A stretch of DNA of 64,000 bases from Paraburkholderia diazotrophica (GCF_900108945.1 NZ_FNYE01000004.1:248001-312000), one strand, 5' to 3'. Shown: positions 1-9,962, counted from the stretch's first letter. Made by a program: numbers and translations. Notes: a model not told the origin generated them from the letters alone.

Positions 1-1319
1 AGATCCGCGTATTGCTGCTGCAGCGCCTGTTGCGAATTCTGCGCATCGGCGAGCTTGCCTTCGAGCTGCGCGATCTGCGCGTTCGCGGCCTGCACGGTCG
101 CGACGGCCTGCTCCGTTTTGACGCGCAGCTCGGCCGTCGATGCGTCGATGGCCTGCTGGCGATGCGACAGCTGCTGGTCGAGCTTGATCACCCTGCGGTT
201 CAGCGCGAGGCCGCCCGCGACGGCCACGATGAGCACCAGCACGATGACGACCCAGAGCAGCCCCGTGCCCTTGTCGCGTTTCGGTTGCTGCATTTCGTAA
301 GGCGTAAAGGGCTGATTCGGCGGCAGCGTGGTGGCGGGCCGCGGCGCGGAGTTGGGCGTGGGATTCGTGGATGCGTTGGTATCAGTCATGCGTTCTTGTG
401 CCGGGTTGGACTGGACCGGTTGAACTTCGGAAGGAACAGCGAGGGAAATCAGCGTGCGCGCGATACGTTCGTCGCCCGCACCGGACACCGTAATGCTATC
501 AAAACCCAATCCCCGCGCGGTTTCCGCGATGCGCGGATGGGGCGCGACGAACATCGCGCGTTTCAGTTGCGCCTGCTCGCTGACGGTCAGATGGTCGGCC
601 GCGAGTTCGCCGAGATTGCGTACGCCTTCGGAGCTCGTGACGAGCCACGCGTGCGGCGTCTTCGATTCGTCCGACAGCAGCGCATGGATGCGCGACCATG
701 CGCCGATCGACGGCTCCGGCACGAGCCGCCGGTAGGCTGCGACCGTCTCGACTTCAGCGCCCGCTTCGCGCAGACGGTCGGCGAGCCATTCACGGCCGCC
801 GTCGCCGCGCACGATCAGCACCCGCTTGCCTTCGAACGCGTTCTCGCCGAGCGACGCTTCGAGCGCCGCGTACAGCGCTTCCGAGTCGAAGCGCGCGCCG
901 TCGTTGTCGTCGGCGCCGGCGTTCGGGCTGATCACCGTATATGCGGGCGCTTCGACGCCGTGCTTCGCGAGCGCCGCGACGCTGCCCGGACCGACGACGC
1001 CGACGGGCAGCGCATACGGCCAGATCGCGTCGTGGCGCGCGAACGCGTAGTCGACGGCGTTCGGCGACACGAACACGACGAGCGCGTACCGGTCGAGCGA
1101 TGCGAGCGCCGCGCGCAGCGGGCCTTCGTCGTCGGCGGGCGCGATCTCGATCAGCGGAAATTCGACGGTCGCGACACCCGCGTCGTGCAGCATTTTGGCG
1201 AGCGCGTCGGACTGCCCCGCCGGCCTCGTCAGTACGACGCTCAGGTGCGCACCGCGCGACGGCCCTGCGCCGTCCGTCGACGGGAAATCAGCGGATGTCG
1301 GGTTCGAGCCGGCCGCCAT
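1..1319 (-). CDS. hemDX: Fused uroporphyrinogen-III synthase / HemX-like membrane protein, 3' end outside window
   Basis: The N-terminal part (about residues 1-300) reads as uroporphyrinogen-III synthase, which cyclises hydroxymethylbilane with ring-D inversion in heme, siroheme and corrinoid synthesis. It opens with a LTRPAGQSDAL stretch and later has LIVRGDGGREWLADRL. The frame continues without a stop through an internal Met (389-387) into a Pro/Thr-rich linker, one transmembrane segment (GLLWVVIVLVLIVAV) and a Gln/Ala-rich coiled coil, which is the HemX architecture. The fusion is therefore seen directly, although the C terminus lies beyond base 1. The start overlaps the hemC stop as TGATG, so translation is probably coupled. 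HemX has no firmly assigned activity; a membrane or scaffold role is inferred. Confidence 0.88.
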   Translation of the reverse strand, partial: MAAGSNPTSADFPSTDGAGPSRGAHLSVVLTRPAGQSDALAKMLHDAGVATVEFPLIEIAPADDEGPLRAALASLDRYALVVFVSPNAVDYAFARHDAIWPYALPVGVVGPGSVAALAKHGVEAPAYTVISPNAGADDNDGARFDSEALYAALEASLGENAFEGKRVLIVRGDGGREWLADRLREAGAEVETVAAYRRLVPEPSIGAWSRIHALLSDESKTPHAWLVTSSEGVRNLGELAADHLTVSEQAQLKRAMFVAPHPRIAETARGLGFDSITVSGAGDERIARTLISLAVPSEVQPVQSNPAQERMTDTNASTNPTPNSAPRPATTLPPNQPFTPYEMQQPKRDKGTGLLWVVIVLVLIVAVAGGLALNRRVIKLDQQLSHRQQAIDASTAELRVKTEQAVATVQAANAQIAQLEGKLADAQNSQQALQQQYAD

Positions 1320-2326
1320 CACGGGGCATTCGCCGGACCAGCCGCCGGCCCGCTCGCCGTGCTGAGCGCGCGGACGATGTCCATCGCGCCTTGCGCTTCG
1401 AGCTGGCTCGCGACTTCGCGGCCGAGTTCGAGCGCGGCGCCCGTGGTCGGCGCGGGCGACGAGGCCTGTGCGGAGAGCACGCGCTGCCCGTCGGGCGTCG
1501 CGACGATGCCGCGCAGATGCAACGCGCCGTCATGCCAGACCGCGTAGGCCGCGAGCGGCACTTCGCAACTGCCGCCGAGCGCGCGCGACACCATGCGCTC
1601 TGCTTCGACGGCGGTGGCCGTGTGCTCGTGATGCAGCGGCGCGAGCCATGCGGCGAGGTCCGCGCGGTCCGCGCGAATTTCGATGCCGAGCGCGCCTTGA
1701 CCCGCGGCGGGCAGGCTGTCGGCGGGATCGAGCAGCGAACGGATGCGCGCGGCGAGACCCAGACGCTTCAGCCCGGCGGCGGCAAGAATGATGGCCGCGT
1801 AGTCCCCGCGATCGAGCTTGGCGAGGCGCGTATCGAGATTGCCGCGCAGCGGCTTCACGATGAGTTGCGGATAGCGCGCGCGCAGCATCGCTTCGCGGCG
1901 CAGGCTCGACGTGCCGATCACGCTGCCGGGCGGCAACGCGGCAAGCGTGTCGTACTGGTTCGAGACGAACGCATCGCGCGGGTCCTCGCGCTCCATGATG
2001 GTGGACAACGCGAAGCCTTCGGGCAGTTCCATCGGCACGTCTTTCAGCGAATGAACGGCGAGATCGGCACGGCCATCGGCGAGCGCGTTCTCCAGCTCCT
2101 TCACGAACAGACCCTTGCCACCGACCTTCGACAACGTGCGATCGAGAATCTGATCGCCGCGTGTCGTCATTCCGAGGATTTTTACGTCACAAGATGGATA
2201 TAATTTGTGCAGCGCACACCGCACGTGCTCGGCCTGCCACATTGCCAGGCGGCTTTCCCGCGACGCGATGACAAGCGTAGTGGGCGGCGTGAGCGCAAGC
2301 GTCTCGGAATTCATTGTTTGAGTCAT
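1319..2326 (-). CDS. hemC: Hydroxymethylbilane synthase (porphobilinogen deaminase)
   Basis: This cytoplasmic enzyme polymerises four porphobilinogens into hydroxymethylbilane, the third step of tetrapyrrole synthesis. The family start is clear ([16 protein letters not shown]), followed by [11 protein letters not shown] and the loop with the cysteine that carries the dipyrromethane cofactor ([14 protein letters not shown]). Length is about 335 residues, close to the usual 310-330. Two adjacent ATGs are possible (2326 and 2314); neither has a strong Shine-Dalgarno sequence, so the exact start is uncertain. It is the first gene of the hemC-hemDX pair and diverges from ppc. Confidence 0.95.
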   Translation of the reverse strand: MTQTMNSETLALTPPTTLVIASRESRLAMWQAEHVRCALHKLYPSCDVKILGMTTRGDQILDRTLSKVGGKGLFVKELENALADGRADLAVHSLKDVPMELPEGFALSTIMEREDPRDAFVSNQYDTLAALPPGSVIGTSSLRREAMLRARYPQLIVKPLRGNLDTRLAKLDRGDYAAIILAAAGLKRLGLAARIRSLLDPADSLPAAGQGALGIEIRADRADLAAWLAPLHHEHTATAVEAERMVSRALGGSCEVPLAAYAVWHDGALHLRGIVATPDGQRVLSAQASSPAPTTGAALELGREVASQLEAQGAMDIVRALSTASGPAAGPANAP

Positions 2327-2677
2327 TGAACGACGGGATGTAATAACAAACAATGTTAGCACGCGCTTCGGCAACCTCTCGCTGGCCGCACGGCCACGCC
2401 GAAGCAGTTCGATGGAGGAGACGGGTTCGCGCACGGTGTCGGCGCGGACTGCTCGATGAGCCGTATCGATTCGTGACTTGCGTGGCCGCCGAAGCCCGAG
2501 CACGGTCGTTCGCGCGTCGATGCGCCGCATGCGCGATCATCTAATGCGGCGCAGCACGCGCAACGGGCCCTTCCTCCATCGCGCGCCGCATCGTTGACAG
2601 GCTTTTAGCGCAGTTCCCCGCAGTAACTGAAGTTGCAGTCCACATTCTTTAGACCCTGGCTTTCCTGAGGAAACATC
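2327..2677. other. Divergent intergenic region hemC / ppc
   Basis: This 351-base stretch separates the divergent hemC and ppc starts and must hold both promoters. A perfect TTGACA hexamer lies at 2594-2599, pointing towards ppc, but no good -10 box sits 16-18 bases downstream, so I do not call a promoter. The AT-richer patch just upstream of hemC (2335-2360) is the likeliest site for its -10. No RNA gene or repeat is seen. Confidence 0.5.
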
Positions 2678-5600
2678 GTGACGTCTTCCGGATCGGCGCG
2701 CCCTGCCCGCCGCAACACTGCCTCGCCCGACGCTGCAAACGCCGCATCGGCCGCTTCCGCCGTCAAGGCTGTCAAGGCCGCGAAGGCCCTGAAAGCAACG
2801 CAAGCCCTCGAATCCGGCAAAACCGGCAAATCCACGAAGACCAAGGCGGCCAAAGCGGCCGCCAACAGCCTGTCGAAACGAACCAAAGGCAACGGCGCCG
2901 GCAAGGAAGCCGCGCCGCTGAAAGACAACGCCCGCACGCGCGAGGACAAGGACCAGCCGCTCTTCGAGGACATCCGCTATCTGGGGCGGCTGCTCGGCGA
3001 CGTGGTGCGCGAGCAGGAAGGCGACGAAGTGTTCGACGTAGTCGAGACGATTCGCCAGCACGCGGTGCGGTTTCGCCGCGAGGACGACAGCGTCGCCGCG
3101 CAGACGCTCGAAAAGAAATTGCGCGCGTTGTCGCCCGAGCAGACGGTGAGCGTCGTGCGCGCGTTCAGCTACTTCTCGCATCTCGCGAACATCGCCGAAG
3201 ACCGCCATCGCAACCGGCGGCACCGCATCCACGATCTGGCTGGCTCGACGTCGCAGCCGGGCACGGTCGCGCACGCGCTCGACCGTCTCGTCGAAGCGAA
3301 CGCGGCCGCGACGCCCGTTTTGCAGCAGTTTTTCAACGACGCGCTGATCGTCCCCGTGCTGACGGCACACCCGACGGAAGTGCAGCGCAAGAGCATTCTC
3401 GATGCGCAGCACGACATCGCCCGGCTGCTCGCCGAACGCGACCAGCCGCTGACGGCGCGCGAGCGCCTGCAAAACGACTTGCTGCTGCGTGCGCGCGTAA
3501 CGTCGCTGTGGCAGACGCGCATGCTGCGCGATTCGCGCCTGACCGTCGCAGATGAAATCGAGAACGCGCTGTCGTACTACCGCGCGACGTTCCTGGAAGA
3601 AATCCCCGCGCTGTACGCCGATATCGAAGAAGCGCTGGTCGAGCACGGCCTCGACGCGCGGCTGCCGTCCTTCTTCCAGATGGGCAGCTGGATCGGCGGC
3701 GATCGCGACGGCAATCCGAACGTCACGGGCGAAACGCTCGAAAACGCGATCACGCGCCAGGCTGCGGTGATCTTCGAGCACTATCTGGAGCAGGTGCACA
3801 AGCTCGGTGCGGAACTGTCGGTGTCGAATCTGCTGGCGGGCGCAAGCGACGCGGTGAAGGCGCTCGCGGACGCCTCGCCTGATCACTCGCCGCATCGCAC
3901 CGACGAGCCGTACCGGCGCGCGCTGATCGGCATCTACACGCGCCTTGCCGCGAGCGCGCGCGTGCGCCTCGGCGAAGGCGTCGTGCCCGTGCGCAGCGCG
4001 GGCCCCGGCGTGCCGAAGATTCGCGCGATTCCGTATGGCGACGCTTCCGAGTTCGTGCACGATCTGCATGTGCTGATCGAGTCGCTCGCGGAGCATCACG
4101 GCGCGTCGCTCGCGACGCCGCGTCTGTCGCCGTTGACGCGCGCGGCCGAAGTGTTCGGCTTCCACCTCGCGAGCATCGATCTGCGCCAAAGCTCGGACAT
4201 TCACGAAGCGGTGATCGCCGAGCTGCTGCGCCGCGCGGGCGTCGAAAGCGATTACGCGGCGCTGCCCGAAGCGGACAAGCTGCGCGTGCTGCTCGCTGAG
4301 CTGTCGCAGCCGCGCCTGTTGCGCTCGCCGTATATCGAGTATTCGGATCTCGTGAAGAGCGAACTCGGCGTGCTCGAACAGGCGCGCGTGACGCGCGAGA
4401 AGTTCGGCGCGCGCGCCGTGCGCAACTACATCATTTCGCACACGGAGACGGTGAGCGATCTCGTCGAAGTGATGCTGCTGCAAAAGGAAGCGGGACTGCT
4501 GCAAGGCTCGCTCGGCAACCCGGTCGATCCGGCGCGTGCCGGCCTGATGGTGATCCCGCTCTTCGAGACGATTCCGGACTTGCGCAACGCGCCGCACATC
4601 ATGCGCGACCTGCTCGCGCTGCCGGGCATCGATGCCATCATCGAGCACCAGGGCAAAGAGCAGGAAGTGATGCTCGGCTATTCGGACAGCAACAAGGACG
4701 GCGGCTTCCTCACGTCGAACTGGGAGCTGTATCGCGCGGAGCTCGCGCTCGTGTCGCTCTTCAACGAGCGCAACATCACGATGCGTCTGTTCCATGGCCG
4801 CGGCGGCACGGTCGGACGCGGCGGCGGCCCGACGTATCAGGCGATCCTGTCGCAGCCGCCGGGCACCGTCGACGGCCAGATCCGCTTGACGGAACAGGGC
4901 GAAGTGATCGCGAGCAAGTTCGGCAACCCGGAGATCGGCCGGCGCAATCTGGAGACGGTCGTCGCCGCGACGCTCGAAGCCTCGCTGCTGCCGCACGGCA
5001 ATGCGCCCGCGCAGCTGCCCGACTTCGAGGAGACGATGCAGACGCTCTCCGACGCCGCGATGGCGTCGTACCGCGCGCTCGTCTATGAAACGCCGGGCTT
5101 CACCGATTACTTCTTCTCGTCGACGCCGATCTCGGAGATCGCCGAGCTGAATATCGGCAGCCGGCCGGCGTCGCGCAAGCTGCAGGACCCGAAGCAACGC
5201 AAGATCGAAGACCTGCGCGCGATTCCGTGGGGCTTTTCATGGGGCCAGTGCCGGTTGCTGCTGACGGGTTGGTATGGCTTCGGCAGCGCGGTGGCGGGCT
5301 GGCTCGACGCGTCGGATTCGAATGTCGAGCGTGAGCGTCGGCTGAACCTGCTGCGCAAGATGCACAAGACGTGGCCGTTCTTCTCGACCCTGCTGTCCAA
5401 CATGGACATGGTGCTTGCGAAGACGGACCTCGCGGTGGCGTCGCGCTATGCGGCGCTCGTCACGGACAAGAAGCTGCGCAAGCATGTGTTCGAGCGGATC
5501 GTTGCCGAGTGGGAGCGGACGTCGAATGCGCTCTCCGAGATCACGGGCAGGAAAGAACGTCTTTCCGATAATCCTTTGCTCGCGCGCTCGATCAAGAACC

Positions 5601-5743
5601 GCTTCCCTTATCTCGATCCGCTGAATCACTTGCAGGTGGAGCTGTTGAAGCGGCACCGCGGCGGGGATACGAACCTGCGCGTTCGGCGCGGGATTCATTT
5701 GACGATCAACGGGATCGCGGCGGGGTTAAGGAATACTGGTTAA
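2678..5743 (+). CDS. ppc: Phosphoenolpyruvate carboxylase with Lys/Ala-rich N-terminal extension
   Basis: The enzyme carboxylates phosphoenolpyruvate to oxaloacetate, the anaplerotic feed of the TCA cycle. Signature 1 with the catalytic histidine ([13 protein letters not shown], His231), signature 2 ([11 protein letters not shown]), the glycine loop [14 protein letters not shown] and the invariant C-terminal NTG are all present. The product has 1021 residues against about 880 in E. coli. The difference is mostly an extension of about 90 residues rich in Lys, Ala, Ser and Thr before the normal start at [12 protein letters not shown]. The start is GTG, supported by a GAGG Shine-Dalgarno seven bases upstream. 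There is no in-frame ATG before the catalytic domain, so the extension looks real. Confidence 0.97.
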   Translation: MTSSGSARPARRNTASPDAANAASAASAVKAVKAAKALKATQALESGKTGKSTKTKAAKAAANSLSKRTKGNGAGKEAAPLKDNARTREDKDQPLFEDIRYLGRLLGDVVREQEGDEVFDVVETIRQHAVRFRREDDSVAAQTLEKKLRALSPEQTVSVVRAFSYFSHLANIAEDRHRNRRHRIHDLAGSTSQPGTVAHALDRLVEANAAATPVLQQFFNDALIVPVLTAHPTEVQRKSILDAQHDIARLLAERDQPLTARERLQNDLLLRARVTSLWQTRMLRDSRLTVADEIENALSYYRATFLEEIPALYADIEEALVEHGLDARLPSFFQMGSWIGGDRDGNPNVTGETLENAITRQAAVIFEHYLEQVHKLGAELSVSNLLAGASDAVKALADASPDHSPHRTDEPYRRALIGIYTRLAASARVRLGEGVVPVRSAGPGVPKIRAIPYGDASEFVHDLHVLIESLAEHHGASLATPRLSPLTRAAEVFGFHLASIDLRQSSDIHEAVIAELLRRAGVESDYAALPEADKLRVLLAELSQPRLLRSPYIEYSDLVKSELGVLEQARVTREKFGARAVRNYIISHTETVSDLVEVMLLQKEAGLLQGSLGNPVDPARAGLMVIPLFETIPDLRNAPHIMRDLLALPGIDAIIEHQGKEQEVMLGYSDSNKDGGFLTSNWELYRAELALVSLFNERNITMRLFHGRGGTVGRGGGPTYQAILSQPPGTVDGQIRLTEQGEVIASKFGNPEIGRRNLETVVAATLEASLLPHGNAPAQLPDFEETMQTLSDAAMASYRALVYETPGFTDYFFSSTPISEIAELNIGSRPASRKLQDPKQRKIEDLRAIPWGFSWGQCRLLLTGWYGFGSAVAGWLDASDSNVERERRLNLLRKMHKTWPFFSTLLSNMDMVLAKTDLAVASRYAALVTDKKLRKHVFERIVAEWERTSNALSEITGRKERLSDNPLLARSIKNRFPYLDPLNHLQVELLKRHRGGDTNLRVRRGIHLTINGIAAGLRNTG

Positions 5744-5802
5744 TTTTTGCCCTGCGGGCGGCGGGTTTTGTTTGATTCGCCGCTTTTTTCTTTTTCTGCT
5801 TT

Positions 5803-6101
5803 GTCTGCGACTGCTTTTGTTCTGGTTTTTTTGGCTTGCCGCTGGCATCCGCGATTGCGTTCGTTTGCTTCGCCCTTCGCTGGCATCCGCGATGCGCCTA
5901 CCGGCGCGGGCGTTGCCCCTGTGCGGGGCGGCACTCACTTTCTTTGCCGCCGCAAAGAAAGTAAGCAAAGAAAGCGGGCTCACACCGCCAGTGCTTGACC
6001 TTTACCCACGGGCCCTCAACGTCCCCGTATTTCTTGCGGCAGCGTGCTGGCTTGTGTTCGTCGCCAATGTGCTCGCTAAACGCCTCACCCGCTTCATGCA
6101 C
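5803..6101 (+). repeat. Left arm of dispersed-repeat inverted pair
   Basis: This arm matches the reverse complement of 6295-6553 over most of its length. Shared blocks include GTCTGCGAC at the outer edge, GGCTTGCCG, GGCATCCGCGATGCGCCT, GCGGGCGTTGCCCCTGTG and CCCACGGGCCCTCAACGTCC. The left arm carries an extra duplication of GCTGGCATCCGCGAT (5841-5855 and 5879-5893). A hairpin lies at 5937-5962 (ACTTTCTTTGC, 4-base loop, GCAAAGAAAGT). The arm lies just after ppc. I recall this sequence type as a frequent intergenic repeat in Paraburkholderia; that is recollection, not a search result. Confidence 0.85.
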
Positions 6102-6294
6102 GTGTGGCACAGCGAAGGATATCGAAAGTTTTAGCGCCGCATGTCGGTAGTGAACGAGATTTCAGTGTCGCACAGGGCAACGCTCGCACCTGTCGCCGCA
6201 TCGCGTAGCGACGGTATCCTGTGCGGCGCGAATGCCTACACACAGTTTGCCGCAACGCGGCGCAGGCTATTCGATATCGCGGGCCGCAATGAGG
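6102..6294. other. Spacer between the two repeat arms
   Basis: This 193-base spacer has its own dyad: CGCACAGG (6169-6176) pairs with CCTGTGCG (6218-6225), enclosing a nested GTCGC/GCGAC pair. There is no transposase, no start codon with a ribosome-binding site, and no recognisable gene. It may be part of the same repeat unit. Confidence 0.6.
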
Positions 6295-6553
6295 GTGCAT
6301 GAAGCAGGTGAGGCATCTAATCAACGCGTTGGCAACGCAGATGAGACAGCACATTACCGCGTGAGGGATGGGGACGTTGAGGGCCCGTGGGTAAACGTCA
6401 AGCACTGACGGTGTGAGCGGCTTTCTTCTGCCTACTCTTCTTTGCCGCGGCAAAGAAGAGTAGGTGCCGCCCCGCACAGGGGCAACGCCCGCGCCGCGAG
6501 GCGCATCGCGGATGCCGGCGGCAAGCCATAAAAACCAAAAAGCCGTCGCAGAC
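6295..6553 (-). repeat. Right arm of dispersed-repeat inverted pair
   Basis: Reverse-complement partner of 5803-6101, ending ten bases before the stop of the convergent methyltransferase gene. Its central hairpin is a perfect 34-base palindrome at 6431-6464 with half-site CCTACTCTTCTTTGCCG. Compared with the left arm, both sides of the stem have gained a matching extra base pair, so pairing is kept while sequence changes. Like the left arm, it carries a short GCCCC/GGGGC hairpin near the outer edge. Confidence 0.85.
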
Positions 6554-6562
6554 GTAAAAACC

Positions 6563-7315
6563 TCAACACCCCTCGATCATCAACGCATCGAGCTTGAACG
6601 ACCCATCGTCCTGCACATCGAAGTATTCGCGGACTTCATCCGGCGCCGAAGCCCAGACGGAACGGATCGCAGCGACACGCGCCTCTGGCGTCCTCATCCG
6701 CGCAACCCATGATGCGAACTCGATCGGCAGGCGCCACCGCTCGCGCACGACTGCGGAAAATCCGGTGGCGGCGAAAAACGCGAGCCACTCGTCAACGCGA
6801 TAGTCGCGGATATGCGAAGCGTCGCGCAAAACCTCGACTGCCTGAAGATGCGTGTCGAGCAACGGATGATCGCTGCCGGCAATGTCGATGAACAGCGCAC
6901 GCCCGCCTCGCCTCAACACCCGCCGCACTTCGGCGAGCGCCAGCGGCACGTCGTGCCAATGATGCGCGCTCATCCGGCTGATCACCCAGTCGAACGACGC
7001 ATCGGCGAACGGCAGCTTCTCGGCTGCGCCCTGCGAGGTCCGGATGTTCGACAGCCCGCGCTCCTGCGCTGCGGCGTCGACGGTGGCCAGCATCTGCGGC
7101 GCGATGTCGTACGCGACGACGGACCCGGCATGCGGCGCAACCGCAAAACTCGCGTGCCCCGCCCCACACCCCATGTCGAGCACGGCCGCGCCCGGCGTCG
7201 CCGCGACAGCCGCCGCCAGCGCCTGCAAGTCCGCGCCCGTCGCGTGCACCTGGCTCGTCAGATACGCGGCCGCTGTCGAGCCGAACGCGTCGGCCACCTG
7301 TTCGTGATGCTTCAT
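6563..7315 (-). CDS. Class I SAM-dependent methyltransferase (UbiE/Methyltransf_11 type)
   Basis: The protein has a Rossmann-like methyltransferase fold with motif I VLDMGCGAGHAS for S-adenosylmethionine binding, an acidic residue after strand beta-2 (VVAYDIAPQML) and the later FDWVISRMSAHHW segment typical of the UbiE/BioC-like group. Length is 250 residues. The ATG at 7315 is preceded by a GGGGG-type ribosome-binding site and gives the usual N terminus (HEQVADAFGSTAAAYL). The substrate cannot be read from the sequence. It is a single gene, convergent with ppc and divergent from the regulator at 7563. Confidence 0.85.
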   Translation of the reverse strand: MKHHEQVADAFGSTAAAYLTSQVHATGADLQALAAAVAATPGAAVLDMGCGAGHASFAVAPHAGSVVAYDIAPQMLATVDAAAQERGLSNIRTSQGAAEKLPFADASFDWVISRMSAHHWHDVPLALAEVRRVLRRGGRALFIDIAGSDHPLLDTHLQAVEVLRDASHIRDYRVDEWLAFFAATGFSAVVRERWRLPIEFASWVARMRTPEARVAAIRSVWASAPDEVREYFDVQDDGSFKLDALMIEGC

Positions 7316-7460
7316 CGTGTGCCCCCGTCCCATACAACGTTGACGAAAAATTGTCGACCCAAGCTGACGCGTCAGCGCCCCACCCGTCTCATGCAAATGC
7401 TTGCCGCCCTTTCAGGGTTGTCTGCAAAGCCATAGTCGAGGACTGGAACAAGCCCGCGTA

Positions 7461-7489
7461 TTCGCACGCTCCGTTCCAGTCGCTACAAT
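7461..7489 (+). promoter_or_regulatory. Candidate sigma-70 promoter for the XRE-family regulator
   Basis: TTCGCA (7461-7466) and TACAAT (7484-7489) are separated by 17 bases, with transcription predicted to begin near 7496. It points into the regulator gene at 7563 and is followed directly by two inverted repeats. The -10 box is good and the -35 box matches four of six positions. Confidence 0.5.
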
Positions 7490-7500
7490 AGAGCCCGTCC

Positions 7501-7546
7501 TGTACCGGTACAAGTCAAGCAATTATTCTGGTATCGAGATTACCAG
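7501..7546. promoter_or_regulatory. Two inverted repeats in the leader of the regulator gene
   Basis: TGTACCGGTACA (7501-7512) is a perfect 12-base palindrome just downstream of the predicted transcription start. CTGGTA (7528-7533) and TACCAG (7541-7546) form a second dyad with a 7-base centre. Both sit between the promoter and the start codon of an HTH regulator, a common place for autoregulatory operators. Function is inferred from position only. Confidence 0.4.
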
Positions 7547-7562
7547 CCACCGCAGTCGCAAC

Positions 7563-8378
7563 ATGACCACGCCGTCTTCCGCCGATTCCGCCCCGCCCCT
7601 CGATGCATCGCCAGCCCGCGCGCTCGGCGAGTTCATCCGCGCGCATCGCGAGCGCCTGTCGCCGCAAGCCGTCGGCCTGCCGCCCGGCCCGCGCCGCCGC
7701 ACGCCTGGCCTGCGCCGCGAAGAAGTCGCCCAGCTGTGCGGCGTGAGCCCCACCTGGTACACATGGATCGAACAGGGACGGCCCGTCTCTGCGTCCGCCG
7801 ATGCGCTCGCGCGCATCGCCGTCGCGTTGCAGCTGTCGCGGGCCGAGCGCGCGTATCTGTTCGAACTGGCCGCCCAGCGCGATCCCGCCGAGCCCGACCC
7901 CGCTGCCGCCGATGCCCCCACGATGCTGCTCAAGACCGTCCAGCTCGTGAACGCGCCGGCCTACGTGCTCGACCGCCAGTTCACGGCGCTCGCGTGGAAC
8001 GCGCCAGCGGCCGATCTGTTCGTCGGCTGGCTCGACGGCGAGCATGACCGCAACCTGCTGCGCTACACGTTCCTGTCGCCGGATGCGCGCAACCTGATCG
8101 TAGACTGGGAAATCCGCGCGCGGCGCCTTGCCGCCGAGTATCGCGCCGATTCGATCCGCCATCAGAACGATGCGCCCACGCGCTCGCTGATCGATTCGCT
8201 GTCGGCGGGAAGCGACGCGTTCGCGCGCTTCTGGGCGTCTCAGGACGTCAACGAGCGCGAAGGCGGCCAGCGCCAGTTCAACCATCCGCGCGACGGCCAT
8301 GTCGTCTACAACCAGATCACGTTCAAGCCCGCGCATCGCGAAGACCTGAAGCTCGTCGTGCTCGTGCGCGAAGAATGA
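7563..8378 (+). CDS. XRE-family transcriptional regulator with MmyB-like ligand-binding domain
   Basis: The first third holds a helix-turn-helix of the XRE type (REEVAQLCGVSPTWYTWIEQGR), and the remainder matches the MmyB-like domain that follows it in this family (NAPAYVLDRQFTALAWNAPA, then the acidic/aromatic pocket region). Length is 271 residues, usual for the group. Family members are mostly local repressors of a neighbouring enzyme gene; the divergent methyltransferase is therefore a possible target, but this is inference. The chosen ATG gives a normal N terminus, and the upstream in-frame region is rich in operator-like dyads rather than coding. Confidence 0.85.
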   Translation: MTTPSSADSAPPLDASPARALGEFIRAHRERLSPQAVGLPPGPRRRTPGLRREEVAQLCGVSPTWYTWIEQGRPVSASADALARIAVALQLSRAERAYLFELAAQRDPAEPDPAAADAPTMLLKTVQLVNAPAYVLDRQFTALAWNAPAADLFVGWLDGEHDRNLLRYTFLSPDARNLIVDWEIRARRLAAEYRADSIRHQNDAPTRSLIDSLSAGSDAFARFWASQDVNEREGGQRQFNHPRDGHVVYNQITFKPAHREDLKLVVLVREE

Positions 8379-8528
8379 TCTCCGCGTCATCCGCGCTGTC
8401 CGCCTCATCCGCTCGTCGCGCCGCGCCGCAAGGTTCGCCGCGCGGCGAGTGTTAAAATCGATGTCTTCCCGAGGCGGCGCAGCGATGCCGCGCCGTCCGC
8501 GTCTTCACCTCGCACACTGCCCATCACC

Positions 8529-9935
8529 ATGACGTCCCAACTGCATAAAAAAGGCGAAGCCTGGTCGGCTCGCTTCTCCGAGCCGATGTCGGAACTCGTC
8601 AAGCGCTATACGTCGTCGGTTTTCTTCGACAAGCGTCTCGCGTTCGTCGACATCGAAGGCTCGCTCGCGCACGCGTCGATGCTGGCCGCGCAAAAGATCA
8701 TCAGCGCCGACGACCTCGCGGCGATCCAGCGCGGCATGGCGCAGATCAAGGGTGAAATCGAGCGCGGCGAGTTCGAATGGCAACTCGATCTCGAAGACGT
8801 GCACCTGAACATCGAAGCGCGCCTCACGGCCCTGATCGGCGATGCGGGCAAGCGTCTGCACACGGGCCGCTCGCGCAACGACCAGGTCGCGACCGATATC
8901 CGCCTGTGGCTGCGCGGCGAAATCGACCGCATCGGCGACCTGCTGAAGGACCTGCGCGTCGCGCTGCTGGACCTCGCGGACAAGAACGCGGCCACGATCA
9001 TGCCGGGCTTCACGCACTTGCAGGTCGCGCAGCCCGTCACGTTCGGGCATCACCTGCTCGCTTACGTCGAGATGTTCTCGCGCGACGCCGAACGCATGCT
9101 CGACACCCGCAAGCGCGTGAACCGTCTGCCGCTCGGCGCGGCGGCGCTCGCGGGCACGAGCTATCCGATCGACCGTCATGCCGTCGCGAAGACGCTCGGC
9201 TTCGATGGCATTTGCGCGAATTCGCTCGACGCCGTATCCGACCGCGACTTCGCGATCGAATTCACGGCCGCGTCGGCGCTCGTGATGACGCACGTGTCGC
9301 GCTTCTCGGAAGAACTCGTGCTGTGGATGAGCCCGCGCGTCGGCTTCATCGATATCGCAGACCGCTTCTGCACCGGCTCGTCGATCATGCCGCAAAAGAA
9401 GAACCCGGATGTGCCCGAGCTCGCGCGCGGCAAGACGGGGCGCGTGAACGGTCATCTGATGGCGCTGCTCACGCTGATGAAGGGCCAGCCGCTCGCGTAC
9501 AACAAGGACAACCAGGAAGACAAGGAACCGCTGTTCGATACCGTCGATACGGTGGCCGATACGCTGCGCATCTTCGCCGAGATGGTCGCGGGCATCACGG
9601 TCAAGCCCGACGCGATGCGCTCGGCCGCGCTGCAAGGCTTTTCGACGGCGACCGATCTCGCCGACTATCTCGTCAAGCGCGGCCTGCCATTCCGCGATGC
9701 GCACGAAGCGGTGGCGCACGCGGTACGCGTCTGCGATCAGCGCGGCTGCGATCTCGCCGATCTGTCGCTCGATGAGATGAAGGCCGAGTTGCCGAACGTC
9801 GCATCGCTGCTCGGCGACGATGTGTTCGGCTATCTGACGCTGGAAGGCTCGGTGGCGAGCCGCAATCATCCTGGCGGCACTGCGCCGGATCAGGTGCGTG
9901 CGGCGATCGCGGCTGCGCGGGCGGCGATGAACTGA
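8529..9935 (+). CDS. argH: Argininosuccinate lyase
   Basis: It cleaves argininosuccinate to arginine and fumarate, the last step of arginine synthesis, as a cytoplasmic homotetramer. The fumarase/aspartase superfamily signature [12 protein letters not shown] begins near residue 283, and THLQVAQP and TGRSRNDQ are present. Length of 468 residues is normal. A TAAAAT -10-like element lies at 8453-8458. Transcription ends at a strong hairpin 28 bases after the stop. It is a single-gene unit here. Confidence 0.97.
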   Translation: MTSQLHKKGEAWSARFSEPMSELVKRYTSSVFFDKRLAFVDIEGSLAHASMLAAQKIISADDLAAIQRGMAQIKGEIERGEFEWQLDLEDVHLNIEARLTALIGDAGKRLHTGRSRNDQVATDIRLWLRGEIDRIGDLLKDLRVALLDLADKNAATIMPGFTHLQVAQPVTFGHHLLAYVEMFSRDAERMLDTRKRVNRLPLGAAALAGTSYPIDRHAVAKTLGFDGICANSLDAVSDRDFAIEFTAASALVMTHVSRFSEELVLWMSPRVGFIDIADRFCTGSSIMPQKKNPDVPELARGKTGRVNGHLMALLTLMKGQPLAYNKDNQEDKEPLFDTVDTVADTLRIFAEMVAGITVKPDAMRSAALQGFSTATDLADYLVKRGLPFRDAHEAVAHAVRVCDQRGCDLADLSLDEMKAELPNVASLLGDDVFGYLTLEGSVASRNHPGGTAPDQVRAAIAAARAAMN

Positions 9936-9962
9936 TCGCTTCTTTTCTGTTTGCTTTGCGCC

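Noticed and set aside
2594..2599. Perfect TTGACA as the ppc promoter
   Set aside because: No acceptable -10 hexamer occurs 16-18 bases downstream.
2537..5197. Very long minus-strand open frame opposite ppc
   Set aside because: An Arg/Gln/Ala-rich shadow frame caused by strong third-position GC; it has no domains, and ppc on the other strand is certain.
5772..6134. 120-residue open frame with a YPRALNVP motif, and its counterpart on the minus strand at 6094-6477
   Set aside because: It lies inside the inverted-repeat arms; differences between the two arms fall equally on all three codon positions, and no ribosome-binding site is seen.
5803..6553. Insertion sequence or miniature transposon with terminal inverted repeats
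   Set aside because: No transposase, and no target-site duplication that I could identify; the arms are long and internally structured, so I call it a repeat pair of unknown type.
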